Origin: Gracilaria gracilis
Taxonomy: Eukaryota; Rhodophyta; Florideophyceae; Gracilariales; Gracilariaceae
DNA: 64,000 nucleotides
Assembly: GCA_030374805.1 (NCBI GenBank)
Contig: JARGSG010000223.1
Location: forward strand, 682,001-746,000
Direction of reading: 5' to 3'
Both the position numbers and the translations under genes were made by a program. The notes beneath the pieces are model-generated. The model worked only from the letters and a program-made list of their open reading frames with translations, searched no databases and had not been told where the DNA came from. Positions 44,088-55,387 of the stretch are shown here, piece by piece; within the stretch, counting starts at the first letter, position 1, and every line of letters begins with the position of its first letter.

Positions 44088-47000
44088 CTACTCACCGTCG
44101 TCATCCATTATCATCTGTCCTTCCTCGTAATCCCCGTCTGTATTCTCAGCATGGCCACCTGACATATCTTCATCTCCCTCTTCATACTCGTCCTCTCTAT
44201 CTTCTATATATTTCATTTCACTCCCTTCCTCCAAACCTTCATTATCGTCCAGCTGGTCGTTTGGGTCTTCTCCTAGCCTAAACTTTTCATCTACGGACTT
44301 TGACCGAAACGCTGGCTCCCTGTGCACCGCGTCAGGGAGCTTGTATCCTTCAGGTACAAATTATATGTGATACCTCAGGAAATTCTCTTTCACCAATGCA
44401 TCCATGCACCCAGCTCCCGCATAAAACACATCCCCTCTCCCAATAAACACAGATTAAGACGAAACCCTGAACTTCGTCACAACCATGGTACGTGATAACC
44501 TCCTCAAACTCTTGTCATCCGTCACATACATATTGTGCGACCTCTCAAAAACCCATATCATAAATGAACTCCCCCCAGAGGCCATCACAAAGAGCCCTGG
44601 AATATCTCCCTTATTCCTCTCGACATTCTTCAACCCTCTAAAATCAGTGTGCAACACCTGCCTTGGGCATCCCTCCCCCGTACACAACACAGGTCCTCCG
44701 GTCTGCGGCGCATACATCCTTTTCTTCGCCTTGCTGTTGTTACAAAGGCGAAGAGTTGATGCAATTCGCCCAAACCTCGCATCCAACAACGCCCACTTTC
44801 TCACCATTATCACATTCTTCTCATCAGATTCCATGCAATCAACAATTCTCTTCTTGGTCGTAATATATAGTCCAATTTCCTGCATCCTGTCTCCGGCATC
44901 CTTTCCTTCCCCCGCGTTGATGATGGGATTCCATTTCGTCCGGTTCTCTTCAAACTTCAAGCCTGGCTGCTCCTTGAAGTCCTCAAAAAATTCCAGCAAC
45001 CCTTCCGTCACATCTTCATCCACCACCCCACCGCTCTTCTTCGCCTCCTCTGACATATCTTCGTCAGTTCCGAGGTGTTCCAAAACACAGAAACCACTTT
45101 CCATAAATTCCATTCTCTTCGTCGCAAACTACTCTCGAGCGAGATCATCCCTCTCTATCGCCGCTATCCAAAGAGCTTCTTCCTCCCCTCTCGGCTTTCC
45201 CTTGAACGGAAGCTTCACTCCAAGAACTGGTTCTTTTGTGCTACCCAGCTCCTTGTGAATATTCCGGGCGGCTTGTCAGTATACTGCGTGATGGACCGCT
45301 CTCAAATCCGCCACCCCCAAACACCCCGCCCTGGGCTCCTTTCACAAACGAATCATCTCCATCCACTGGTGCTGATGTTTCTCTGCATTCTTCCCTCCCG
45401 GCTACTCACTCGGTAGCGCATTCACGAGACTCGTCCATGACATATCCAATCCATAAGCCCATTCACCTGCCTTACTCATCCATGGCGTACAAATATTGAA
45501 TAACAGTTATTATCTCGAATACGAATGCTGAAAACTTATTCATTATTTGTACGCCAAATATGAAATATGTCAAAAATGGCGTAGATTTTTGTCTACATCA
45601 TGCTATAAATGGCGGTGAAATGGCGTGAAGCTTGAAATTTATACTCCATCTCTTCAATAAAAGCAACGGTTTTCTACGCCATTTGTTACTTTTTGCAAAA
45701 CTTAATGCGCCATTTATAAAAACTTTTTTCCTAGGGCCGCCCCTTCTACCTCATCCTGAACGAACCTACTATAGTTCTCCCTGCAACCAATTTCATCCTT
45801 GCTCGACGACAGCAAATTTATTTTCTGTTCTTTGAAGAACTTCTTCAATGCCGGCTTCGTCATATTCCTGAATGAAGTAACAACCTCCATTGGTATGTCT
45901 CCAGAAGGGATCTTCACGGTGCCCTTCTTCATCCTTTTCGAAGCAGGTTGGGTTTCTATCTCATCCCCATCGTCAGTAAGATCAATTAACCTCGTCTTCT
46001 TCTTCTTCTTGTTGCTCTCAGCTTTGCTACCCCAATCCTCTTCCAGCCGGCCCGAAGCAATTTTTTTCTGTGTGCTCCGCTTCAACCCTGATGGCTATGC
46101 TTCAGGGATCTCCCCCTGCATGGAAGTTTCCAACAACATGGGAGCTTTTTCTGCCTCGTTAGGTGCTGCGGTTGACGTACCATCACCTACACCCACGACT
46201 TCAACCACCTCCTCCCCCACCTCCTTCACCTCCTTTGAAGTTTATAGCGATACTTTGAAAACTTGTTGAAGCTTGTTATTCGCGGTTTTCACCCTTCTAG
46301 ACACCATCCTGTCCCATAAACTCCTCGCACCGCCAAGTTTCATTTTTTCTGTCCGCATACGAAGATATTTCATCAAAGACACATTATTTCCTCCTAAGTT
46401 GGATACTGTCTGCAATATTTCTTCAACACTGATCTTCTTCCTCTTCTCCGTGAGATCACATAGGTTGTACATACCTATACCACATTGAAAGAAGTGCTTC
46501 CGCATGTCTTCAAAACGACCTGTTCTCGTAGAAAAAAGAACCTCAGTTCCACATGCCATTGCAAGCAACATACGACAAATCGAAACTGCCAATCGGTGAG
46601 ACCCTCTGGAGGTCACTCGAGACATGCGTCATAACGTCAGGGCTGGACTCTCCTCACACATTTTCTGGCAAAGAACTCCGAAAGCCTGCTTCGTCCAAAT
46701 TCCACATCACTTCAGAGCCAATGTCTCGTAACAAGTCACGTAGAACGTTAGGCTGTAGCTCATCCGGTCACTACCTCAGTTGGCTCTTACTACCAGCATT
46801 GAGTGTAACTGCTTCGAAGTAATGCTCTTCACATCCACATGTGACTCTTCTACGACGTTCTGCACAATATATACCGTGCTATGAATTTGGTCTTCAAACG
46901 ACATCTTGAGCACATTCGAACTCATCTCGTTCAGAAAATTGCCGAGTCCTAGTATCTCGTTCGTTGTCATGGCCTTTTCATCCTTTGATCCCCGCAGCAC

Positions 47001-48126
47001 AACATCCAAGGAACGGACTATATTCACCCACTTCCCGCCCTCCCCATGCAAGTCTCGTAGCACAAGAATTCGGTGATAGTCCAAGAATATTAGGGTTAAG
47101 TTCATCAGTAATTGACCCATTGACAACTGTTTCGTTCACAACATACTCCGCTAGAGATGCCACAGCAATCGAACTTGCAGATGGAGGCCACCCAAAGTTG
47201 CGGCATTTCATCATTTTCGCCTCCTTGTGTCCCAGATTCACACTTCGTGCTGTCTTCTTCGGGATTTCAATCATTTCGATATCCATCGTCAACCTGCCCT
47301 GAACATAGTCGGCGACGGAAATCTTCTTGAGAGACAAGGTGTTGTCTATTTCCCCCGACGGAACACTGTCTCCTTCATCGAACAAGTCCTCCTCCGGGTC
47401 AGTAGGCGAAGCCTTACGTGTCTGAAAAACCTCCACAATATCGTCGTCGGAGTTCTCTATAATGCTGATGCTCGCTCCCACGGGCTTCTCTATCTCGTGA
47501 GAAGACTTTCCCGGAGTTTTCGAAGCTTCCTCAGCAGGTTTCTCGACCTCCAAGGCAACCAATTTCTCAAGCTGAGATGTAGAAGACTTGCCAGCCCCGG
47601 ACTCTGGAGTAATATTTTGCGGGATCTCGATTGGTGCCATCATCGATGTATCCCACGCATACAACCCAGCCCGGGACATCTCGCTCAGCGTATTTGGTGG
47701 GTCTTCAGGACTTTGAAAACGGTAAGGGTACTTCGCGTTTACATGACTTATAATATTCGTCCTCCAGATCACAACCAAATCTTCACCTTCTAGGGCAGTC
47801 GCGCTTAGAACATGCCCATGGAGGGAACGGAAAAGAGCCTTCCCAGCATCACCGGCGGACCCCGCACCTCTCACCTCCGCGGTTCCCACTTTCCCCCTGC
47901 TCTTTTCCCTCCCAACCGTCACAAACAGATGCACCGCGTCGCCGCCTTTCACTACCGGCGCAGCAGCGAGCGAAGGCTTCTTCTTCATTGCTCTGGCTGG
48001 CGTTATACGCAGCGTAGTGCCTTTTGCTCTCCCTCTCCCTCGTGTTAGGGGCAGCATTTGGGAGAAGGGTGTGCTTGGGTTCGGTCGTCCCGAATAACGC
48101 CCCGTTTTATGCTTGCAATGCGGCAT
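44088..48126 (-). pseudogene. ParB-like/2OG-Fe(II) dioxygenase-like protein, right copy
   Basis: Inverted homologue of 35061-38937. ATG 48126 opens MPHCKHKTGRYSGRPN and stays open for about 340 codons through the acidic linker to the ParB-like region, which then shifts frame near 47115 (IFLDYHRILVLRDL, LNEMSSNVLKMSF). Later fragments lie at 46625-46242, 46085-45714, 45113-44454 and 44327-44088. The iron motif HTDF is present near 44655. The distal His of GDVFHAG has become Tyr (GDVFYAG, near 44415), so the active site is lost as well as the frame. A 250-bp AT-rich insertion splits it near 45485-45735. The left copy lacks this insertion. Confidence 0.65.
45485..45735. mobile_element. AT-rich insertion in the right dioxygenase gene
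   Basis: Replaces gene sequence present in the left copy. It contains inverted GGCGTACAAATATTGAATAA / TTATTCATTATTTGTACGCC (45493-45557) and several ATGGCG/CGCCAT motifs near its edges. The composition is sharply more AT-rich than the flanks. Probably a small non-autonomous element, possibly with accompanying deletion. Confidence 0.5.
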
Positions 48127-48427
48127 CGCGGTTACACGCGGCTGATAGAATCTAAAAAGTTGTTTACGACCGTCGAGAACGCTTGCGAGATCGGTTAGCT
48201 AGTTGTAACCTTCACTCCCGTTCCTTTCCGTCAACTTCATCACGGATGCACGTCCGCTCAATATTAGTTTAAACTATACACAGTGCATATATAAAAATTT
48301 TAATGGCATAATCGCGGGACTTTTAAAGAGCTACATAAAGCTACTAACCTCTATATTACACTTGTACAACAATGTATGAGCAATAAAGAAATAAATAAAA
48401 TTTATGGCGGGCTAATTTCACTCCGAA
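48127..48427. other. Upstream region of right ParB/dioxygenase gene
   Basis: No gene. A TATATAAA-like sequence lies near 48288-48296, but a promoter role is not established. Confidence 0.35.
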
Positions 48428-48499
48428 ACAGTGGACCGGAGTGTCGTGGCGCTTCATCGGTGCACCACTGAAGCGCCGTGACACCCCGGTTCGCCGTCC
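48428..48499. repeat. Solo ~70-bp palindrome
   Basis: AACAGTGGACCGGAGTGTCG, GGCGCTTCATCGGTGCACC, then GAAGCGCCGTGACACCCCGG. Same family as the arrays at 19495, 33002, 34192 and 54775. Confidence 0.82.
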
Positions 48500-48756
48500 A
48501 AAAAAATAGTTTTAAATTTTTTTGAAACGAGCGGCTGGACAAAGATGATATTTCATATTTTCAACATTTTATCCGAGCCACCCCAACCACACGTGTGCTG
48601 CTTTATAAAAGCCGTCCCCACTTTTTCTCCCGACACCTTCCACGCCCCACCTTCTTCGTGGTCACACCTTCTACCGGGATATATTCATTTTCTTCTACAA
48701 TCGAAGTATAACTCGGTTGCGGAAAGAGAACGATATATTTCCGTAAAAGGTGGCAC

Positions 48757-49166
48757 ACCCTCACGCTTCGTAGCTAGGAATAGGACATTATATAGATGAG
48801 AAAAAGTTAGTACATATTCTATCCTTATTTTAAATGGAGGATGCCTTATTCCTATGCTGCTTGCGGAGATTTTCGCACACCCTAAAGCTTCGTAGCTAGG
48901 TATAGGACATTCTTTGGATGGTATACAGTGAGCACATTTTCTTTCTTTGTATGGTGTAAAGGATGTCCTACTCCTATGCTGCTTGCGGAGGTTTTTGTAT
49001 TTTGCAACAAACAGGTGGCTAAGAATAAGGTAACCATAGTAAGTAGCATTGCGGAGGTGGCAAATTCTCACGCTTCATAGCTAAGATTAGGACATCCTTT
49101 GTTTTACACAGGAATAGTACATATTCTATTTCTATGTCCTCATAATCTGCTGCATGGGGAGGTTTT
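48757..49166. repeat. Three ~110-bp foldback repeats
   Basis: Units start near 48757, 48887 and 49068 with GCTTCGTAGCTAGG(A/T)ATAGGACAT or a close variant. They end near 48875, 48999 and 49165 with CCTATGCTGCTTGCGGAGGT or a variant. Start and end of each unit are imperfect inverses (TAGCTAGGAATAGGACAT against ATGCCTTATTCCTATGCTGC). Non-coding. Confidence 0.65.
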
Positions 49167-49306
49167 CGTATTTTGTCCCAACAATTTGGCTCAGAATGTA
49201 AATATAATGCAAAGATATACGCCACGTTATAAGTAACGGCTGGTAGGGCTGCGCGTGGCTGTGCCTCGTGTACCTCTACCACAGCTTCATCACTCACGGC
49301 GCGTTG

Positions 49307-49496
49307 GGACAGCGAACCGGGTTGTCGTAGCACTTCATCGGTGCACCGATGAAGCGCCACGACACCCCGGTCCGCTGTCCCAGGCTGTCGTTGAAGAATA
49401 TGGAAAATAAAATATTTTTTGGGAACAGCGGACCAGGGGGTCTTGGGGCTTCAACAGTGCACCGATGAAGCGCCACGCCACCCCGGACCGCTGTCC
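49307..49496. repeat. Two ~70-bp palindromes upstream of MTase-SET D
   Basis: 49307-49380 and 49423-49496, each with GGNACAGCGNACC...CATCGGTGCACCGATGAAGCGCCACG...CCCCGGNCCGCTGTCC. As in B and B', the cluster lies a few hundred bases before the fusion gene's ATG. Confidence 0.85.
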
Positions 49497-49854
49497 TACC
49501 ACTCTTTCCCTCTAACTTTGCGTATATGTTTGCAATCACCAAGTTCCGTATCTCTCGAGTGTCGCCGCTTTCCTTGACACCTCTTTACGGCTTCAAGTGC
49601 ATCTCAGGCATCTTGCACATCTCCCTGTCCTGTTTAAAAAACCTGTTTCGTGCTGTATCGTTGCTATCCTCCCCGTCCGCTCCCGTCTCCGGCGCACTTT
49701 CATATCTCGTCGGCAGTTATCCCCCGCCCGCTGCACTCTCCCGTGTGCTGTTTTCTCCCCTCCTCTGGCATCTCCCGACCGCTGCAATCTCCCGTCGGTT
49801 CCGGAAATTCGAATCATAATCCATCAACGCACCCCCTTCCAGTGCATGCATAAA

Positions 49855-52800
49855 ATGGCTCCACGTAGTGTATCGAGGTCTACGTCACCGGCACCCTCAA
49901 GCTCCGATATGAAGGTTGGAAAATTGTATGGCTTCGGAGATGAGCTTGTCACAGTATGCCTCGCAATCCGCGATCATTACGGGTCGACAATGCGAGATGA
50001 AGACCGGCCAAGGAAGGTGGGACACAGCGAGTTCGTTAATTACGTTATCAAGAATCGCAACGTCCTACCGCTGTCCAACAATTACTTCTATATTCTTGTG
50101 GGTCCAGGACATCCGACGTTTACTGACAGTGAACTACGGGTCGTATCTCCCGAGGGGCCTTATCGTCAGCTATACCTCTCAACGAGGTTATTGGACATTT
50201 TGGACGGTGATAGGGACTGGCGTGTAAGGGACTTTATAGGAATGCTTATACCGAGGTGAACTTTAAAGGAATACCGAAGAATGTGACTTTGACCGAGTGT
50301 TTCAAGTCAATGAGTAAACCTCCTAAGCGAGTGGGACGGGTGGTCCCCCCGTTCGCCACAACCGTTGCCACACATTTCCAAAGAATTCTCTTTCTCTCGC
50401 TCATTCAGAAAGTTTCCATGGAAAAAAGAGTTGTAGGCCAGAAGAGGAAAAGAGGAGACAAAGGATATCCCACACCTTTTGTGAATGTCCAAATATCAAA
50501 CAAACTTCAAGCTCAGCGTGTTGGCTTTGATGTGCAGCTCATAACGAAGGCATGGGATTGTTTCTCTCAATTCCTGGGATTTCCTACTGTGAAGGTCATG
50601 GTTCTTCCATTCATCCGAGCCATGTACGACGAAATGCAGTTTCAAGCGATTGAGACGAGGGCAGAGAGGTTCTTCCACCGGGATAATGACCATCGCTTGC
50701 TACCGAGCAAAGGTGAAACTGTTATTGAAACCGAGGTCATCGTGTGGGCATGAAAGTTACCGCAAGACATCGATGCTGCCCTCCGAATGCTTGCGAAGGA
50801 GTTCATTTTGGACCTCAACAAGGTTATTGTGAATGAGCAGTTCTTTTCAATTTCCGAACCAGGACGATGAACAGTTCTGAAGACGTTTACCAGAGACCCA
50901 TCACAGGCGTTTGCTCAGAGATTCGATAGTTTCACGAATTCGCTTCTGTCCTCCGTCATGGTGGTCATAAGCCCGTTGAAACTGAAAGAATCAATGAACG
51001 TCCCTGGTATGGCGGTAACGCCGATATCCAAACCCGAACCCGTCATACAAATTGATGATGATATGGAGGAGGTGGTGGAAATTGGGAAACCAACGGAGCA
51101 GAAGGAGGGATAGGCGAAGAAGGAGATGGTGATACGAACATAGTGGCCAACATTGGGAAAGGAAGGACTGGTGACGAAGCGTTTGGGGTAGGCGTAATAC
51201 CTCCACCATCCATTGAGTCGCTGGATGACAAAATGGCTTTCCGAATTTGTGAGGAGGAGATGGAGAAGTGCTTTCGCTTGTACAATTGCGGGTTTGAGAA
51301 TATGGTAGAGATGGAAGAGACGTTGGGCAGAGATGGCGTGTCTCCGTTTGGAACATTTCAACTGGTTCTCATAGACCCTCCATACAACATCCGAGGGGAC
51401 AAGAACCTAAACAACAGCTGGTACGATGTATTGAGCCCTCAGGACATGGAAAAGGCAGCAAAGCTCCTATCAAAACTGCTACGTCCTGGGGGCCATTTCG
51501 TTATCTTTTATGCTTTCGAGCAGGTCCAGGAATGGAGAGATGTACTTTCTGCTCTTGAAACAAAAGACGAAAACGGAGTACCAAGACGTTCTTTTGTTGT
51601 AGACCAGGTCCCCATGCGCTTTGTACGGTCGCAAAACAACCCGATGCGTAACTCTGGACGTAGGTTGTGGTCCCTTTTCCCTACAATGGAGTATGCTGTA
51701 CATGGAGTTCGAAATGGTCTCAGCTACGCGCAGCAGCATGTGATGGTGAACTATGAGAACTTTAACTTCATGCAGTCGAGGTAACCGGGGTACCACAGTG
51801 TCATTGACCAGGCACCCTCCATGTCTAATAGGGGGGCTCTTCAGTGGAAGAGAAAGAAGGAAGGTGGGGGCTACGTTTTACAAAAGGTGAGGTCCGAACA
51901 GAAATCTCGGGCATTGTTGAAGTAGCTTTTCAGTCGGTTCTCCCAGGCTGGGGATATTGTGGTCGACTTGTTTTCGGGCACGTTTTCGACCGCAATGGCA
52001 TGCATGGAGTTAAAACAGCATCTTAGGTTCATCGGATGTGAGCCGGACCCTGACTGTTTTGCCCATGCTGGGCACGCCGCAATTATTCAATTCGCATAGT
52101 GCGTGCGGGAAAATGAGACGGATATCCAGGTAACGCAGAAAGTTCGGAATGCTATGATTAGGGTGTTGAACTCATCTCCGAAGTGAAACGTCCGCCCATC
52201 GAGATCATAGAAGGCTTTATCCGGCTATCCCGAGTATCAAAAGTTTCCTACGTATACTGGGGTCTTTTTTGCGTAAATGTGGCGGGATGAGAGCTTGGTC
52301 ACCATTGGTAGACGTAAGGCCCTTCACGAATGGCCTAAAACTTTGCAAGGAAAGATGGGGCTTCTGGATTGGAATGCCATGTTGGCACTGGAAGCGACCA
52401 TGTGCGGTTGTCGTATCGAGAAGTCGACAATTCGTCACCCTGGCACCGGAGTGGGGGTGTTCACTATACGCCAATTCATGGAAAATGAAGAGATATGTTA
52501 TTTTATCGAACACTGGTGTTCCATGACCTAACGAAGAGAAAAGAGGTACACAAAAAATATGATGGAGGGTTATTGGGAGCCACATCCGAACGGTTTCGGA
52601 AGTATGCAATGGAGTTTAACGTCCGCGGCGATATATTCCATAACCTCTCACAAAGAAGAAAAGGAGTAAATTTAATACCTGTATGGATTGTCTCCGCTCC
52701 TTTTTCATTGGGTGGAACGATTAACGATCCCATATATATAGAAGGTGATAAGGACATTGATGCAGTTGCGGATGGTGTGACGAAACGAAGGACTGCAAAT

Positions 52801-52974
52801 GTGCGGGTCATTCGAACTCCAAATACAGGACGCACCCCGCATCAACTACGAGAATACCAAATGCTTGCGGTGCGAGCACTTCGGGAACTGGAAGTGAGAG
52901 AGGAGTTGTACGCGGATTATAAGGTTGAGTATAGCTGGGGTACATCTGCAAATCTTATTATGGTAATTGATTAG
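49855..52974 (+). pseudogene. DNA methyltransferase-SET fusion, diverged copy D
   Basis: Collinear with the gene at 55388-58508 but clearly diverged. It opens MAPRSVSRSTS and is in the correct frame where B and B' share a one-base deletion. Later there are a frameshift near 50240, TGA near 50751 and 50868, and further stops from 51782 on. Methyltransferase motif IV is the canonical DPPYN (IDPPYNIRGDKN near 51373), whereas B and B' have EPPYN. Motif I is VVDLFSGTFSTAMACME near 51958. The SET part keeps VGVFTIRQFMENEEICY, APFSLGGTINDP, RRTANVRV and LYADYKVEYSWG, but has REEL where GEEL is expected. It shows that the fusion is ancestral to at least two lineages of the element. Confidence 0.78.
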
Positions 52975-53428
52975 ACCGTGTAGTAAATTAGCTACATGTA
53001 AAACATATAAGTAAACCTCGATAAAGAAGTGGCACTTATTGCACTTCAACTTCGGCCTTGAACACGAAATAGAAACTAAACACTTTAGCTGAAGTGCAAT
53101 ATGGAAGTACATAGGTACATAAAAGGTAACGAGGACATCGAATATGATGGTGTACGTTTTTCAATATTATGAGAACTTTCTACTTCATAAATGGAGATTT
53201 CAGTGTCAATTTTTAGGTTTTGGAATCGGGGAATAAAGAACCGCACTCTGTGATTTCCACGACACTCTACTCGATTGGGGGCGAGCCTTCGATCGGTAAA
53301 GTTCAATCACGGCAAGCGCCAAACACGTCGAGAGCAGAGCAGTTCCGATTCCAGTGACCTTCTATCACGGTCAGCTGCTAAGAAGTCGAGAGCCCAGCGT
53401 CAACCGCGACGAACCGTTCGGATTGTAT
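52975..53428. other. Spacer between MTase-SET D and ORF2 fragment D
   Basis: No gene recognised. Equivalent to 58509-58997. Confidence 0.4.
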
Positions 53429-53662
53429 ATGGTGAAACGTAAGACGAGGAGTGTGAATGCGGAGGAAGTTAGCGGTCGCGCGTCAAAGAGCCGAAGGCGT
53501 GGCGAAACGGTAAGCGGCGAAGTTTGCACCGCTCGTAGTACGCGTGCGCCTCGGAGTGGTTTACGTGAGAAAGGGAGGAAGGTTGCAGCGAGGAGCGACG
53601 ATGCGGCGAGGAGCGTCGAGTGCGGAACATCGGAGCGAACGGAAAGAGCGGAGCGAACGTAG
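53429..53662 (+). pseudogene. ORF2 copy D, 5' fragment
   Basis: Starts MVKRKTRSVNAEEVSGRASK, matching MGKRKTRSANA...VSGRASK of ORF2 B', and runs into the same Arg/Glu/Thr repeat (SERTERAERT). A TAG follows, then GTAAGC at 53669 in the position of the GTAAGT of B and B'. The rest of ORF2 and the transposase are missing; the sequence changes to the B' hairpin region by 53897. Confidence 0.65.
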
Positions 53663-53896
53663 CGAATGGTAAGCATTGCGGTGACGAAACCTATGGTTCT
53701 CACTCATGATTGTTTTATGAATATTTATATGACTATCGTTCGGTGAGTTTGTTGGAAAGCAATAAAAATTGCTCCTCATAAGCACGGGGAACAATTTAGA
53801 ATAGAAGTAGTTCGCAGCTTGTTGGTCATGGATAAAACAAAACAAATAATACATCACATCGATCTGGTAGAATATGCCCTATATCAGAAACTTTAC

Positions 53897-54774
53897 ATCC
53901 TATCAAATCAAAGAAGGTAGTTCTACCGACTACCTTCTCTAACTTTATATGATGTAGATTTTACTGTAGCGCTCAAAGTCATGACCGATAATGAATACCC
54001 CCTTTGCGACAACCACGAGCATTATGTGGTTGTCGGAGAAGAAGAACTCATCACTGGCCACGACATTCTTCTAGTGACTATATTGGAAACTATTCTTCTT
54101 CGGTGATTGAAATATCAGTAATGGCAAAACACGATTATATGAGTTGAACGACGCATTTAATCGTAGTCCACCATCACCGGTAGCTCAACCACTTCCGATA
54201 GTTCGGCCTAACGCAGTCTAATCTAGTTGGTCTGATAAATAACCACAGTTCAACAGTGATTGAGCTGGCCGTCAAAGCCAAAGCCGATTACATGAGTTGA
54301 ACAATTCAAATAATCGTACTCGACCATCACGGCCAGCTCAAGCACTTCCGAATGTTCTCAGTAAAGCAAGGATGCAGAAGTGGCATACACTGTGTCTGGC
54401 GACTCTGGCTTGAATACTCAATAGCATTGAAAATAGAAGAGTACACGAGTTAGTACGATTCACAGAAATCAAACAAAATTGTCGAACGTACCTTGTGTGC
54501 CACTACGTCCGCGCAACAGAACAAGGACGGAAAAAGCATCTCCCTTATACAGTTTCCGGCGATATGTTCTTCTTCTGTCACAACCGAGAGGATCACTTGG
54601 TTGTGACAGGAGAAGAAGAGATTCCCGGAAACCGTAACGGGGAGGTACAGAGCGTGGTGCTTACCGAGGCAGTTGGCAGGAGAGCGAAGGTGCTTAAGTA
54701 CACGCAGCGTCACATTACAAACAAGTGCCAGTCGCGAGGGGGCCGCTGTCCAGGTCGATTTCTTTTTTTCGCGT
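53897..54774. repeat. Hairpin region, mirror of 33236-34113
   Basis: Reverse complement of the left-arm hairpins, containing the 87-bp, paired ~130-bp and 89-bp stem-loops in reverse order. The junction with unrelated sequence is near 53897 (TACATCCTATC). 53663-53896 has no recognised gene or repeat. Confidence 0.75.
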
Positions 54775-55008
54775 GGACAGCGGTCCGAGGTGTCGTCCAG
54801 CTTCATCAGCCACGGCGTGTGGACAGCCGTCCGGGGTGAATTGGCACTTCATCAGTGCCGTGATGAAGCGCCACTCCACCCCGGACCGCTGTCCGAAAAA
54901 TTAAATTTTGTTTTACTTTTTCTCCCACGGCGCATGGAAAGCGGACCGCCTCGAGTGGCACTTCATCAGAGCCGTGATGGAGCGCCATTGCACCACGGAC
55001 CGCTGTCC
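54775..55008. repeat. Cluster of ~70-bp palindromes upstream of MTase-SET B'
   Basis: One half-site and two full palindromes, the mirror of 33002-33235, with AAAAATTAAATTTTG between the two full units. It lies 380 bp before the ATG of the fusion gene. Confidence 0.88.
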
Positions 55009-55387
55009 GGAGAGCCGTAAGTTATAACTTCGCCTATACTTCCATATCCAGGAATTACCGCTTTCCCCTCCCATCTCTGCCTTCTCTTATAACTGTTTAT
55101 CCCCGCATAATCCCCCCTAACATCGCCCAAGCCCCTTCTACTTTTCTACTTTAGAGTTATGGTGCCGTTTTGGCGTCCGAACCCCTCCTTCACATCGCTA
55201 ATTCCGCAGCCGTCTGCCGTCCGCTCCCGTCTACCATCTCCACTCATCTCTCGTTCGCTGCCGTCTCTCGTCAGCTCCCCGTCCGTTCGCCCTCGCCGTC
55301 CGCTGCCGATGTCAATCAACTGTTTTCTCCACGACCGCTCCCGTTCTTCTTCCGTATTCATAATACAGCCCCCCGTTATTGTTTAAA

